Notes: a model not told the origin generated them from the sequence alone. A stretch of 64,000 bases of DNA from Prorocentrum cordatum (GCA_963575745.1 CAUYUJ010010447.1:171186-235185); one strand, 5' to 3'; counted from the stretch's first letter, positions 30,539 to 42,420 are shown. Numbers and translations: made by a program.

Positions 30539-33500
30539 ATGATGGCCCCACCGCGGGCACCGTGCAGCGCGGCGTCGAGATCGATGGGTTGGCGGAAGTG
30601 GGAGGGCAGCAGCATGCGCAGTGTCTGCACGCCAGGTTCGCAGAGATCCGCCCCGTTCGGTGAGCATCAGAACAGTTCGACAGGTGAGTGTGCGGCGGGG
30701 GGAAGTCCAGTGGGTTCTGCTACTGAGTGCTCGTCCGCCCTCTCCGCCCAGTTTGATGCGCACCATACAAGTGACAGTGCTTTACCCTTCTCGCCGCCTG
30801 CTGGGGAAGCTGGTGGTGTCTACCGCCCTGCCCGCCCTCTGTCTCCCTGCAGTTGGAACACGCGCGCTCTCTTCGCTTCTCTTTCGTCTCGTTCATCTCG
30901 GTCACGTTCGCGCTTCCTTCGGGCTAAGCAGCTGCTCTCACAGTATCAGGTCATGTGTTTGCAGGAGACGCACGGATCTGAAGCAGACTTGGTTATCCTT
31001 CGGGACGAAATGCGGACTGGGCAAATTTTTGGGAGCTTTCTCGAGGATCGGAACGCGGGGGGGGGGGGGGGGGGGGGAGCGGTGACCTTCCTGTCTTCGG
31101 AACTCTGTGACTGCTTCGACCCGATCGCTTCGATTACGGTCGTTCCTGGGCGAGCGTTACTCGTCCAGTGTCGGGGACCTCGAGGCGACTTGGTAGTGGT
31201 CAATGTACATGTGCCTAACACGTGCGATGACGTTCGTATCTATCATCAGTACTTACGCCTCATCAATGCCGCCCTTCCTGCGGCTGCGCATACCATGGCG
31301 TTCATTCTGGGAGACTGGAACTTCTGTACGATGGAGGATGGTAGGTCTCTTGTCTCAGGGGAGGTTGGGCCTGGGGACCGTTTGCAATGTGATGCTTTTC
31401 AGGAGCATTGTAGCCGCTGGTGTGAATTGTACCAACCCGACCCAACCAGAAGGGATATTGCGAATCGGGAACTGAGGGGGCTGGCCAGATTAGATCGGAT
31501 TTGCACGACCTTTCCTGCAGGTATTCTTAATGATATGACCGTTGTTGTCAACGCTGCCGGCGCCCTCATGCATCCAGGGGCCTCCTCCGATCACATTCCC
31601 GTGACTGCCACTGTTTCCCTCCCGACCCCGAAGGGTCGTTTCTCGGTTCCGAAAAGGATCAGCCAGCATGCCGACTACCACAGAATGGTTTCCGAACAGC
31701 TTCGGGAGCTGACGCTCCCTTCGGACCCTGCACAGAAACTCGCGAGGGTGATAGAAGTTTTTGGTGCGGCAGCTGTGGAATTTAAGAGGGCCCTTAAATG
31801 TCGACCAGCGGGCAACGATGCGGAACGGCTCCACTTTGCGTTCATGGCATACCGTGGATGGAGGGGTCGTCAGTGGTATCTCTGTCTTCGTGCCATCCGC
31901 TGCTACGCTTCTCTCCTGCTTTTCTTCGACGTCGACGGCGGCGTGTGCACGGGTCCTGATGGCCTCCACAGATTGGTACTAACCTTGAAGGGGCGTTGGT
32001 TTGATGCGGAATTGGAGGAGTTGGGCCATAGCAGCCAAGTGGAGGAGGCCAGGGCCAAGAAGAGGCGGAGGCTGGTGGCTCTTAGGCGTGGGTGGGATCT
32101 CATGAGGAGGAGGACTGGACTGCGAGGCGTTCTGGACGAGAGCAGGACCCCGTGTGCCTCCCCAGAAGCGGCTCCTGCGGCACTGGTTGCCCATTGGAGT
32201 GGGGTCTTTGCACAGGCTGATCACGACCCGACTCATGGGGGAGAAATGTTGACCCATGTTCAGACTATTGGCGACTGTACTACTGCCCCACGGTGGAAAC
32301 CTGACGCGGATGAATTTCGGGGCCGTGTCGGCCATAAGTTTCATTCTGCTCCTGGCCCTGACGGGGTCCCGTATGGGCGCTGGAAGGTCCCTGAGGCGAC
32401 CGATGCTTTATTCGAGGTTTACGCGGAGGTTTTCAACAGTGCAGGAGGTGCCCCCCCCTCTGAATGTCGGGTTCGTCGCATGGTATTCCTCCCGGAGGGC
32501 AGCGACCCAAGGGATCGCAGCGACTTTGTCTCTCGTGCGCCCGCCTTCACCCGCCCGCTCTCCCTGGCGAATGCGGATGCGAAGATGCCCTCCGATGCCT
32601 TCTGTCTGGGACTCGATGACGTCGCTCCTGAGACGGTGGATGTCTCCCAGCGTGGTGGGGTTCGAGGGCGTAACATATGAGACAATGTCGTCGAAGTAGA
32701 AAAATGAGGCCTGATCCAACACATGTGTGGGAGAGATAAGGCGGGGGTCTTGTTCGCCGATTTCAAGGCGGCGTTCCCTTCGATCCTGGCCGAGTGGATT
32801 TCTGCCGTTTTGGTGGCCATGGGGCTTCCCAGTGAGACCGTGGGTTTCTTCAAAGCCTTGTACGCCAACAATGCGGCCCTGGTGTGCTTTGAGGGCGCTG
32901 CCGAAACGGTGTCCCCTGTGGAACGAGGTGTACGGCAGGGGGGCCCTGCGTCCATGACCCTCTTTGCTCTGGCCCTGGACCCCTTGCTGCGCTGGATCCG
33001 TGCCCGCCGTGTCGAACGTGTAGGTGTCCAATTGGCGTGCGCTGATGACTGCTGCATTGGTCTATGTGACATTCTCATCGATCTCATGCCCACCTTGCTG
33101 CTTCTCGAATTGCTCTCTTCCGCGATTGGTCTCTCGTTGAATGTGGGGAAATGCTGCGTCCTGGTCTGCGGGACGCTGAATGGAGATGCCCTCGCTGCCC
33201 ACGTGACTCGGAACGTCAGCCGTTTCGCCTCAGTCCGCTTCGCCACCAGAGTTTTGTACCTCGGATTCTGGGTGGGCCCATCGGCCCATGAGGTGGCCTG
33301 GGTGGAAACGATGAATAAGTGCTGGCAGCGAGTTCGTATTCTTCGCTCTCTCTCGCTGGGCTTGGCGACCACCATCCGCCTGTTCCACTCTAGTTGCCTC
33401 TCCGCCTTGCAGTGTCGGATCCAGCTGGCGAGGGTCACCCCAGGGGTTCGGCGTCAGTATAGGGAAGCATCGCAGATACTAACAGCGGGGCCTCGGCGCG

Positions 33501-34396
33501 CATTGAACTACACTATGCTCACCCAGTTACGTGACCTTGGGATCTCATTTGAATTCATGGACCTGGGACTGTATGATAAAGCTACGAAACTTCGGGTGGT
33601 AATGCGGTGCAAGGCATTAGGTGATGCACTTTATGAGTTAGATGGCTTATCTAGTGGCTTGACTGATGATGAATGGATTCCTGCCCGTATGTTTTCTGGG
33701 TGGTGGTGCCATTTGATGACACGCACGACGAATGAGGATGCTGCGGGCCTCGTGAACTCTCCCATTGATCGAACTGCCCGTCTTATCCAGGCCAAGGTCC
33801 ATCGGCACTCACGGTCGGTTCGTATGGCTGCCACTCCACTGTTGTGTCTGAGTGTACGGGTATCGAGGTGGTTAGTTGCAGCATCTCTCGAGGATCTGTT
33901 CCGTCTGCGGGCCAGATTGCGCGCAGTGGAGCCTGCCACGTGCACCCATTTGGCTACCAACGTTCTCCGTGTACTGTCCAGGGGCGTTTGTACTTCGGCA
34001 CGTTTTCATGCGAATGTCCGTGGGTGCTGCTTTGGGTGTGTGGCCCCCGATGACCTTCACCACTACAAAATCTGTGATCGATTCCGTGACCTGGCACTGC
34101 ACCGTCTCCCTGGGTTGGAAGCTTTACCCACGCCGTGGAGGGAGATGTGGCAGCACCGAGATACCTGGCTTACCTGTCTATGTCTGATGGGACCTTCCTG
34201 GGGGCTCGACCGCGACGTTGCCTGCGCTGTCTTCATCGATGCATTTCTTAAGACACGCGCGCATCATCGGCGCTTGACACAGGTCCCCTCGTCCCAGGTC
34301 TTCGTGGCCCGATTGCGTCCTTCTGGCTCGTCGGTATACTGGTGTTGCACGACAGTTCAGGGCACGGCGTATTGTGCGGGCTGCCACGTGAAGTGA
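30539..34396 (+). pseudogene. LINE ORF2 (AP-type endonuclease + reverse transcriptase), two internal TGA
   Basis: One frame of 1286 codons. The N-terminal part is an APE-like endonuclease: CSWNTRAL near 30848, CLQETH, ILGDWNF near 31305, a DRI motif near 31494 and ASSDHIPV near 31582. The reverse transcriptase follows: SAPGPDGVPYGRW near 32345, RPLSLANADAK near 32552, VLFADFKAAFPSI near 32747 (catalytic Asp), RGVRQGGPASM near 32925, and CADD near 33038, a variant of the usual YADD/FADD with both Asp kept. The C-terminal GCCFGCVAPDDLHHYKIC is a CCHC-like knuckle. In-frame TGA codons at 32678-32680 and 32705-32707 lie where the family reads RGRNI.DNVVEVE; the frame is the same on both sides. 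A run of 18-20 G near 31060 encodes a Gly stretch and may vary in length. Confidence 0.88.
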
Positions 34397-34600
34397 TGTC
34401 GTCGGAGTGTACCTCGGTATCTCACGGATGAACGAAGATCGGCCTCCCGTTGTGCACCGGCGTCCAGTACATGCGCGGAGGGTAAGAGGGGCACCGAGCA
34501 TATCCTCGACGCCATGCGTGATTTGATTGATGCGCGGCAGTTCTGAGCACAGTGTATTGGGTGGGCTGCCTCGTGTAGTGATGTCGTCTGAGTGTGACCG

Positions 34601-34804
34601 CCCCCTCTCATCTCTCGCGCGTGTGCTCTAGTGCGTGTCTCTGTGTTCCCTTGCCCCTCCTGTCGCTTGCTGTCTTCCGTCTCCCTGCCTCTGCCGCTGC
34701 CCCTTCCCTGCGGGGTGGGCGTTGTTCCCCACATGCTTCGTGGGGTTCTGGTTTTCTTCCCTGCCGCGCCGCGCCCGCGTCTCCCCCACACCCGCCCTCC
34801 CCCC
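34601..34804. other. LINE 3' flank
   Basis: The stretch GTACCTCGGTATCTCACGG (34411-34430) and its surroundings recur in part at 37527-37600 (ACCTCGGTACCTCTCACGGG), so a fragment of the same 3' region is also present there. Nothing else seen. Confidence 0.4.
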
Positions 34805-34990
34805 CTCCTCCTCCTCCTCCTCCTCCTCCTCCTCCTCCTCCTCCTCCTCCTCCTCCTCCTCCTCCTCCTCCTCCTCCTCCTCCTCCTCCTCCTCCTCCTC
34901 AGCACAGCGCAGCACAGCGCGGCAGACCGCAGCGCAGCATAGGACAGCACAGCACAGCTCAGCAGAGCACAGCACAGCAGGTCTCGGCGA
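34805..34990. repeat. (TCC)n then AGCAC/GCAGC short repeats
   Basis: About 95 bases of TCC followed by 85 bases of CAGCACAGCGCAGC-like repeats, the same type as at 13395-13650. Confidence 0.9.
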
Positions 34991-35054
34991 CACGCGTCTA
35001 CATACAGCCGCACGCATGTACACACTCGCACACACAAACACCAGTCCTGGCATA

Positions 35055-35995
35055 GCAGGCGTGGCACTTTCTCGACACCATAGGGGGTGCGCAGGGGGTG
35101 GTTCTCGCTGCGGTCTCTATACGCCCCAGTCGTCCTGCTATAGCAGGCGTGGCCCCAGTCGTCCTGGCATAGCAGGCGTGGCACTTTCTCGACACCATAG
35201 GGGGTGCGCAGGGGGTGGTTTCTCGCTGCGGTCTCTATACGCGCCGGTCGTCCAGGCATAGCAGGCGTGGCACTTTCTCGACACCATAGGGGGTGCGCAG
35301 GGGGTGGTCTCTCGCTGCGGTCTCTATACGCGCCGGTCGTCCAGGCATAGCAGGCGTGGCACTTTCTCGACACCATAAGGGGTGCGCAGGGGGTGGTCTC
35401 TCGCTGCGGTCTCTATACGCGCCAGTCGTCCAGGCATAGCAGGCGTGGCACTTTCTCGACACCATAGGGGGTGCGCAGGGGGTGGTCTCTCGCTGCGGTC
35501 TCTATATATAGCAGGCGCACTTCTCGCTGGTCTCGCTGCTACAGGCGCAGCGTGGCACGACACCATAGGGGGCAGCTGCGGTCTCTATACGCGCCGGTCG
35601 TCCAGGCATAGCAGGCGTGGCACTTTCTCGACACCATAGGGGGTGCGCAGGGGGTGGTCTCTCGCTGCGGTCTCTATACGCGCCGGTCGTCCAGGCATAG
35701 CAGGCGTGGCACTTTCTCGACACCATAGGGGGTGCGCAGGGGGTGGTCTCTCGCTGCGGTCTCTATACGCGCCGGTCGTCCAGGCATAGCAGGCGTGGCA
35801 CTTTCTCGACACCATAGGGGGTGCGCAGGGGGTGGTCTCTCGCTGCGGTCTCTATACGGTCGTCCGGCAAGCAGGCGTGGCACTTTCTCGACACCATAGG
35901 GGGTGCGCAGGGGGTGGTCTCTCGCTGCGGTCTCTATACGCGCCGGTCGTCCAGGCATAGCAGGCGTGGCACTTTCTCGACACCATAGGGGGGCG
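35055..35995. repeat. 89-bp minisatellite, about 11 units
   Basis: Each unit reads GTCGTCCAGGCATAGCAGGC, GTGGCACTTTCTCGACACCA, TAGGGGGTGCGCAGGGGGTG, GTCTCTCGCTGCGGTCTCTA. Units are almost identical, with a few shortened ones (35150, 35505-35580, 35860), so it is young. The unit is not a multiple of three; the Arg/Pro-rich frames it creates are shorter than the array. Confidence 0.95.
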
Positions 35996-36459
35996 CGAGA
36001 CCAGAGAGCTGCCATCGCAGGAAAGGGGGCAGGAGCCGGGGCAGCAGCAGGAGTCCCTCCCTCCCCTCCTTCCCTTCCCTATGGGCCCTCCCAGGAGCAG
36101 TATAGAAGAAAATGGAGAAGAATAATAGAGGAGAAGAAATGGTGGCGGAAGGCAGGGCGGGAAAGGTCGTTGTCGTCGGTCCGCAGGAGCTCTGGCCGGT
36201 CCTCCCGGCCCCCGCTCCCGCCCCCTGCCGCGCCCGCCCCATCCGGGGCCCGAGGGGGCCCTGCGCCGCCGGAGGTTTGACCATGTCTGGCGGCGACGAC
36301 GACGACGACGGCGACGCACTTCGAGGTTCGAAGGAGGTTTTTCGTTTCTTTCGGTGTCTGGAGGCACGCTCAAAGCCCCGGGGCCGTCGGGAATCACTGC
36401 CGTGCCATGCCTTTCGTCGGCGCCGTGCCGTGCCGTGCCGTGCGCGGCCGCGCAGGAGT

Positions 36460-36985
36460 TGCGAGGAGGAGGAGTTGAGAGGAGTGCGGAGGAGTTGTGA
36501 GGAGGAGGATTTGAGAGGAGTGCGGAGGTGTTCAGAGGAGCGCGGAGGAGTTGAGAGGGGTGCGGAGGAGTGCAGAAGGAGGAGTGCAGAAGGATTTGAG
36601 AGGACGAGTTGAGAGGAGCGCGGAGGGGTTGAGGGAAGTGCGGAGGAATTGAGAGGAGTGCGGAGGAGTCGACAGGATGGGGTGGGACGAGGAGGAGGAG
36701 GACGAGGAGGAGGAGGAGGAGGAGGACGACGACGACGACCACGAGTGCGGCGACGAACACAACGAGCACTGCCAACACAACGAGCACGACGACGTCGAGT
36801 GCGACGACGACGAGTGCGACGACGAGTGCGACGAGCGCGACGACGAATGCGAAAACGAGTACGACGGCGAGGTACGACGACGAGTACGATGACGAGCAAG
36901 ACGATAGAGCGGCAACGAGTACGACGACGAGTACGACGAGTGCGACAACGAGTACGACAAGTGCGACGACGATTCGCGACGAGGG
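36460..36985. repeat. GGAGTTGAGA-type and GACGA-type short tandem repeats
   Basis: 36460-36675 is a purine-rich repeat of GGAGTTGAGAGGAGTGC-like units. 36690-36985 is a run of GAC/GAG/GACGA, coding for Asp/Glu-rich or Arg-rich strings. Low complexity only. Confidence 0.9.
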
Positions 36986-38680
36986 TTTAGAACGCAGCAT
37001 TGCGCATAGATGGTAGTGACAAGCGAACACATAAGATTGAAAATCAGTATGTGGGGTTCCTCGGTAGCGTAATTGGGTCCTCGGTTTTTCCCGCCCCTGC
37101 CTTCCCCTCCTTCCCCTGCCTTTCTCCCGGCCCGCCCCCTCGGTCCTCCTGCTGCTTGCTCCTCCGTGCGTGCGCTGGTGCTGCTGGGGTTGGGCCCCCG
37201 CCTGGCTGGGGGGGCGCGCGCGGGGGCGCGCGCGCGCCCGCCCCGCCGCTCCCTGCCGCCCCCGCCGCCCGCCCCGTCGACGGCCTGTTCAACTGTGCCC
37301 GTTGCGCCTCTCTGGGAGGTAGGGCGCCTGCCTCTCGATTTTGTCTAGGCGCGTTTCGTGCCTGGGTTGTGGGTCGTGGTGACGGCGGCCTGGGTTGCAA
37401 GCGCCCGTGGCTTGTGGGGCATGGACTCCGTCCTCCCCCGTCACCGAGTGCGCCCCCCCGCAGCCGAGGACTGTCGTTCGGGAGGTTCGGTAGCGGGCGG
37501 TGCTGCCCCGCCCCGCCCCGCGCGCGAGGTACCTCGGTACCTCTCACGGGTGGGCGAAGATCGGCCACTCGTTGCGCACGGGCATCCAGTGCCCTGTCCT
37601 TTCTCTCCCCTTCGCTGCTCCTCTGCTGCCGCTGCTCCCCCCTCCTGCACGGATATTGAAGTTGGCAGGCATGGCCAGCCGCCGCGCTGCTGTCGCTGAT
37701 CGCGGATTACGGACCTGTATGGAATATTGATACTCGCCCGCGCGGGAAGAAAAAACTCCTCCTCCAAGGTCGTTTATATATATAACATTACATATATATA
37801 TATAATCAAGTGCGCGCGGGCAGATCACCTTCGCAGCCTTTGAGGAAAAGCATCCGAGTTGTCCGACGTTTTTTTTTTTTTTTTTTTTTGTGCATCGCCC
37901 CTGCGGATGGTATGATTTTGATTGTGCGCGAGCCTTTGGTCTGTAAGGTTTAGTTTCGCATATGTTTCTTGCAGAGTTATGGTTCGAGATCGGCGAGTGC
38001 GCGCACGTGGTGTTGTTGGACAGGGGCCAGGGGGAGACAATCGTCGGTCGCCTGTGATGGCGCGAACTCCTATGGACAATCAACGATGCGCCAAATACAT
38101 CCGCAATGCGCAGTGCCCCGCGGGGGTCCGGCAAGTCTGGGCTCCACGCGAGAGTTCCCGCGTGCCTCGGCCGCCCCCCCCGAGGCGCGTTTCGCACCCC
38201 AGCCAAGCTCGCTGGCCGGCCCCCCCTGGAGCCCTGCCCAGCGCAGCGCCGCCCAGCTGCGCAGGTCACCACCGGCCTTGCGTTGGAGTGGAAGGGTGCT
38301 CCTTTCGTCCGTGTGAAGGGCTGTGGTGCTCCAGCCTAGTCTAGCCTTGGCCACCAGAGCGAATTTCGAGCATCAAGAAAGGACCGAAACCAAAGGGTTT
38401 GCACTTGTCTGGCCCCGGGAGGCGAGACTCGTTCGACACTTCGCCAGCGCGTCGGGTAGACATTGCTTGGATATCTCTCTGGAGTGGGGGTTCCGAACGG
38501 TCATTCATTGTCCCTGGGTGTGTGGCTGAATAAGGAATTCGTGGTGGGAATTCTGCTTGTTGCGTTGAATGTTCAGTACTAAACAATTATTATTGTTGGA
38601 CCCCTCCAGGCGCTTTGGCGATCTCGCCTCGGCGCCGGCTACACTTCCATTGAAAATGAGGCTCACGCTCGAACGGTTTG
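36986..38680. other. non-coding stretch
   Basis: (TA)n patch at 37776-37803, 21 T at 37869-37889, and the LINE 3'-like piece at 37527-37600. A short inverted pair of TATATATA tracts surrounds 37785. No exon recognised. Confidence 0.45.
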
Positions 38681-38689
38681 GGGGGTCGC

Positions 38690-38915
38690 CAAAACGGGCC
38701 CCCCAAAAACAACAACGCTCCCGCTCGAAACGTCTTCCTTTCTAACTCAAGGCCGGTGTTTTTGCTCGCCGCCGAAAGCCGCCGTCACAACAAAAGCAGC
38801 GTTACCGCTCGAGACTTCCTCCTGTGTTACCTTGGACTGGCGCGGTACTCTTTCTCTCATCGGCGCCGCCCCCAGCAACACCAAAACTTCCGCTCGAGAC
38901 TTCCTCCTTTTTTCC
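38690..38915. repeat. diverged tandem repeat, GCTCGAGACTTCCTCCT units
   Basis: Two or three units of roughly 100 bp with CTCGCCGCCGAAAGCCGCCG and CCGCTCGAGACTTCCTCCT. More units of this kind lie at 40668-41115. Confidence 0.6.
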
Positions 38916-38951
38916 CCATCTTGCGCTGTTGGGTCCTCGGTTTGAGGAGAC

Positions 38952-39042
38952 GGTGCCCCGCGTTCTCCTCCTCCCTCCTCCTCCTCCTCCTCCTCCTCCT
39001 CCTCCTCCTCCTCCTCCTCCTCCTCCTCTTCCTCCTCCTTCC
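38952..39042 (-). repeat. (TCC)n microsatellite
   Basis: About 90 bases. It lies between the repeat at 38690 and the minisatellite at 39075. Confidence 0.95.
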
Positions 39043-39074
39043 TCCTCCCCCTCCTTGCCTTTGCTCTCCGCATG

Positions 39075-39840
39075 TCTCTGTTTCGGCACACCCCTCACAT
39101 GTTTCGTGGCCCCATAAGGGGTTTCCACCCGAGGTCCCACTGGCGCAGCCCGCATGGCGCCGCCGCCCCATTTGGGCACACCCCTCGCGCGTTTTGTGGC
39201 CCCATACGGAGCTCCATCCAATGTTCCAGTGGCGCAGCCCGCATGGCGCCGCCGCCCCCTTTTGGCGCACCCCTCGCACGTTTCGTGGCCCCATACGGAG
39301 CCCCATCTAAGGTCCCAGTGGCGCAACCCGCATGGCGCTGCAATCCCATTTTGGCACACCCATCACACGTTTAGTGGCCCCAATATAGGAGCTCCACCTT
39401 AGGCCCCAGTGGCGCAGCCCGCACAGCGGCGTCGCCCTGTTTTGGCAACCCCTCACACGTCTCGTGGCCCCAGAGGGAGCTCCATCCAGCTCCATCCAAG
39501 GTCCCAGTGGCACAGCCCGCATGGCGCCGCCGTTCCTTTTAGGCACACCTCTCACACGTTTCGCGGCCCCATAGGGAACTCTACCGGAGGTCCCAGTGGC
39601 GCAGCCCGCATGGCGCCGCCGCCCCATTTTGGCACACCCCTCACACGCTTCGTGGCCCCATTGGGAGGTCCATCTAGGGTCCCACTTGCGCCACAGTTTG
39701 GCACACCCCGCACACGTCTTGTGGCCCCATAGGGAGCTCCACCGAAGGCTCCAGTGGCGCAGCCCGCATGGCGCCGCCGCCCTATATTTGCATACCCCTC
39801 ACACGTTCAGTGGCCCCTCACACGTTTTGGAGACCTTCTC
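39075..39840. repeat. about 88-bp minisatellite, some 9 units
   Basis: Units: GGCACACCCCTCACACGTTT, CGTGGCCCCATAGGGAGCTC, CACCGAAGGTCCCAGTGGCG, CAGCCCGCATGGCGCCGCCG. Same family as 28588-29076 but better preserved. A lone unit piece (GCACGCCCCTCGCGCGGTTC) is at 40549-40570. Confidence 0.9.
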
Positions 39841-40667
39841 TCGGTCTCGTGGACTCTCTCCCTGGGCCGTCGGCTGTCCGGCGCGTTGCTCCCTCAGCCG
39901 ACGTCGCCCAGGCGTGATTCTGGACTGCGGCTGCTACTCGCACGAAGCGGCGCGGGAGGGAGGCGACGGCCCTCGCCAGGGAGCAGGGCTTCACCGAGTT
40001 TATCCGCAAGGCTCGGATTGAAAAGCGACCCGCCCGAGCTTCGCCGTGTCTCGACGGTCTGACTGTCTGGCTTCGCGCTGCGGGCAACCCGCGCGCGTCG
40101 CTGGGGCCCTCTCGGGGCGACCGGCGCGCGTCGCGGGAATTCCACGCTGCGCTCTGCCCGGAGCCTCGCTCGCCCCCGTCGTCTCTCTGCGCAGTGGCCG
40201 CAGCCTTGCCCGCTATCAGCCAGCGAGCTAGCTCTCTCTGCTCCGCGCAGCGGACGACCTGCGCGCGTCGCCTTGACCCCTTCGGGGCGACCGGCGTGCG
40301 TCGCGGGGGCTCCGGGCGGCGCCGCGCCCGCAACCTCGGACATGGGCGCGCACGGGCGAAGGGAGAGAAAAACAAAAGGAAGGACGGGCGCGATCCTCGC
40401 GAGGAGCGCGCCGACATGGGCGTCGACGTTTCTGCGCGTAGTTTGATTCGCACGCAGACGTCATTCACAATCAGACTCAGTCGCGCTAAGTCTCTCGCGC
40501 GCAGACCGATCGTCTTCGCTCGCGTCGCGCGCCCCGCCACGCATGTCGGCACGCCCCTCGCGCGGTTCGTGGCCCAATAGGGAGCACGGGCAAAGATGAG
40601 ATGCAGAATTGCGGTATTCACAACTGCGCTCGGTTGCGTCCTTTGCCAGGATAATTTGCTCAAGGCG
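39841..40667. other. non-coding stretch, nothing recognised
   Basis: GC-rich with GGCGACCGGCGCGCGTCGCG-like boxes repeated two or three times between 40090 and 40310. No exon. Confidence 0.4.
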
Positions 40668-41115
40668 GCGCTCGTCCTCGCCGCCTGAAGCCGCCGACCC
40701 GACGAAGCCGGCGCTCCCGCCTGAGACTTCCTCCTGCTTTACGCTGGATTGGCGCCCTACTTTTATTTTTTTTTTGAATTGGCGCCGCCCCCAGCAAGAA
40801 CAACGCTCCCGCTCGACGCCTTCTTCTTTGTCCTCAGGGCGGTGTTTCTCCTCGCCGCCGACAGTCCCCGTCCCGAAACCAGCGCTCCCGCCCGAGACTT
40901 CCTTTCTTGTTTATTCAAGGCGGTGTTCCCCCTCGCCGCCGACAGCCGCCGCCCTTACGAAACCAGCGCTCCCGCTCGAGACTGTTTTGTTTTAAGCTGG
41001 CCTACCGCCTTATTTTCTTCAGCATTTGCGCCGTTCCCAGCAACAACAGCGGTTTTCAGGTCTTTGCGTCGCCGCCGACAGTTCCCATTTCCACCAAGGC
41101 AATCCTGTCGGTCGG
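40668..41115. repeat. diverged tandem repeat, four units
   Basis: Units of roughly 110 bp with CTCGCCGCCGACAG, ACCAGCGCTCCCGC and GAGACTTCCT boxes; related to 38690-38915. Confidence 0.6.
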
Positions 41116-41369
41116 TAGCTCTTTGTGCTTTACCCTTGCATGGGGCTCCACTGGCAGTCTCGCATCGGTGCAGCAAGGTGCGGGCATGTGTTTTCGAGGC
41201 GGGATCAGTCAAAATTCTTCGGGCGAAATGTTTGCAAAACCTCATTGGGCGGGAGATCCGGGAATGGGAATAACGGACCCCGCTATAGAAGAATCGCCCC
41301 CCATGGTAGGGATGGTGATCATAATGGTCACATGCATCGTGTTGAAATATCGCGCATGAGGGTAAATTG

Positions 41370-41756
41370 ATTGTTGTGGTTGCTGTTGTTGGTGGTGTTG
41401 CTGCGGTTGTTGTTGTTGTCGTCGTCGTCGTCGTCGTTGTTGTTGTTGTTGTTGTTGTCGTTGTTGATGTTGTTGGTGTTGTTGGTGTTGTTGTTGGTGT
41501 TGTGATTGTTGTTGGTGCTGTTGTTGGCGGTGGTGGTGTGAGTGTTTTTGTTGTTGGTGGTGGTGGTGCTGGTGTTGGTGTTGTTGATGTTGTTGGTGTT
41601 GCTGTTGCTGTTGTTGTGTTTGCTGTTGTTGTTGATGGTGTTGCTGCTGCTGTTGTTGGTGGTGGTGTTGTTGTTGGTGGTGTTGGTGTTGTTGTTGGTG
41701 ATGTTGTTGGTGTTGTTTTTGTTTGTGTGTTTGTTTGTTGGTTTGTTTGTTGTCGT
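41370..41756. repeat. (GTT)n-rich microsatellite
   Basis: Nearly 390 bases of GTT with GTG, GTC and GCT variants. Gives Val/Leu/Cys or Asn/Thr frames only. Confidence 0.95.
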
Positions 41757-41910
41757 CGTATCACCCGCACACCACCCGCGACCCACCCCGCGACCCACCC
41801 CGCGACCCACCCCGCGACCCATCCGCGACCCAACCCGCGACCCATCCGCGAACCACCTGCGACCCACCCGCGACCCACCCGCGATTCACCCACGACCTAC
41901 CCACATTGGT
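41757..41910. repeat. GACCCACCCGC short tandem repeat
   Basis: About a dozen units of CGCGACCCACCC (10-12 bp). Confidence 0.9.
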
Positions 41911-42224
41911 TTAACGAAAAACCTGCGCCTGCGGCGGGCTTTTTGCAAAATTTGTGAAACTTTGGCGCCCGCGGCGGGTTTCTCCAGATTCTCGCAAGCT
42001 GCCGACGTCCCCACCGCCCCCTCAGCCAGAGCGCCCGATCTTGCAGGATCCTGCAAGGCCAGGGTCGCATTGACCTGGGCTTGGGTGCAGGATCCCGAAG
42101 GATGTTGCTGAATCGCGTTGACCCGGGTTTGGGTGCAGGATCTTGCAGGATTTTGCAAGGCCTGATTGACTTGGGTCTAGATTTACCCGGGTCAGATCCC
42201 CGAGGTCTTTGTGTTCAGCACTCT

Positions 42225-42420
42225 TTTCCTTGCAGTCAACCCGCATCACAAGGATGGGCGACCTTCCCAGGTTCCCCTTGCATCCTTCCCCTTCGGCCCA
42301 TCCTTGACCGCTTTCGCTCTGGCCACGCCCCGCTCGACAAGCTTCAAGATGGGCGTCCAAGGCCCCCGCATCCTTTTTCGCGCATCCTTCTGCCACGGTC
42401 CGACTGGCTGTATGGCACCT
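42225..42420 (+). other. decayed DUR3 3'-spacer fragment
   Basis: CACAAGGATGGGCGACCTTC, TTGCATCCTTCCCCTTCGGC, CACGCCCCGCTCGACAAGCT and CCTTCTGCCACGG follow in the same order as in the spacer downstream of each DUR3 copy (compare 46895-46995 and 54370-54560). The fragment lies about 2 kb upstream of the present array. It suggests an older DUR3 unit once stood further upstream. Confidence 0.65.

Larger units (their letters stand above)
29393..34600 (+). mobile_element. LINE-type non-LTR retrotransposon with 5' spliced leader
   Basis: Order: spliced leader (29393-29414), 141-nt GC-rich leader region, ORF1, an 8-nt gap and ORF2 with endonuclease and reverse transcriptase. The 5' end is clear because the leader must mark an mRNA start. 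The 3' end is uncertain: after ORF2 there is a partial repeat of the region (GTGATGTCGTCGGAGTGT near 34392 and GTGATGTCGTCTGAGTGT near 34579) and no poly(A) or simple tail. No target-site duplication was found. Two TGA codons inside ORF2 make this copy non-autonomous as it stands. Confidence 0.85.

Noticed and set aside
32408-33031. 207-codon antisense frame with SFFYFDDIVSYVTP
   Set aside because: It lies opposite the reverse transcriptase core of LINE ORF2, which clearly reads on the + strand.
36677-36892. Acidic protein of 71 codons
   Set aside because: Made wholly of GAC/GAG short repeats; low complexity.
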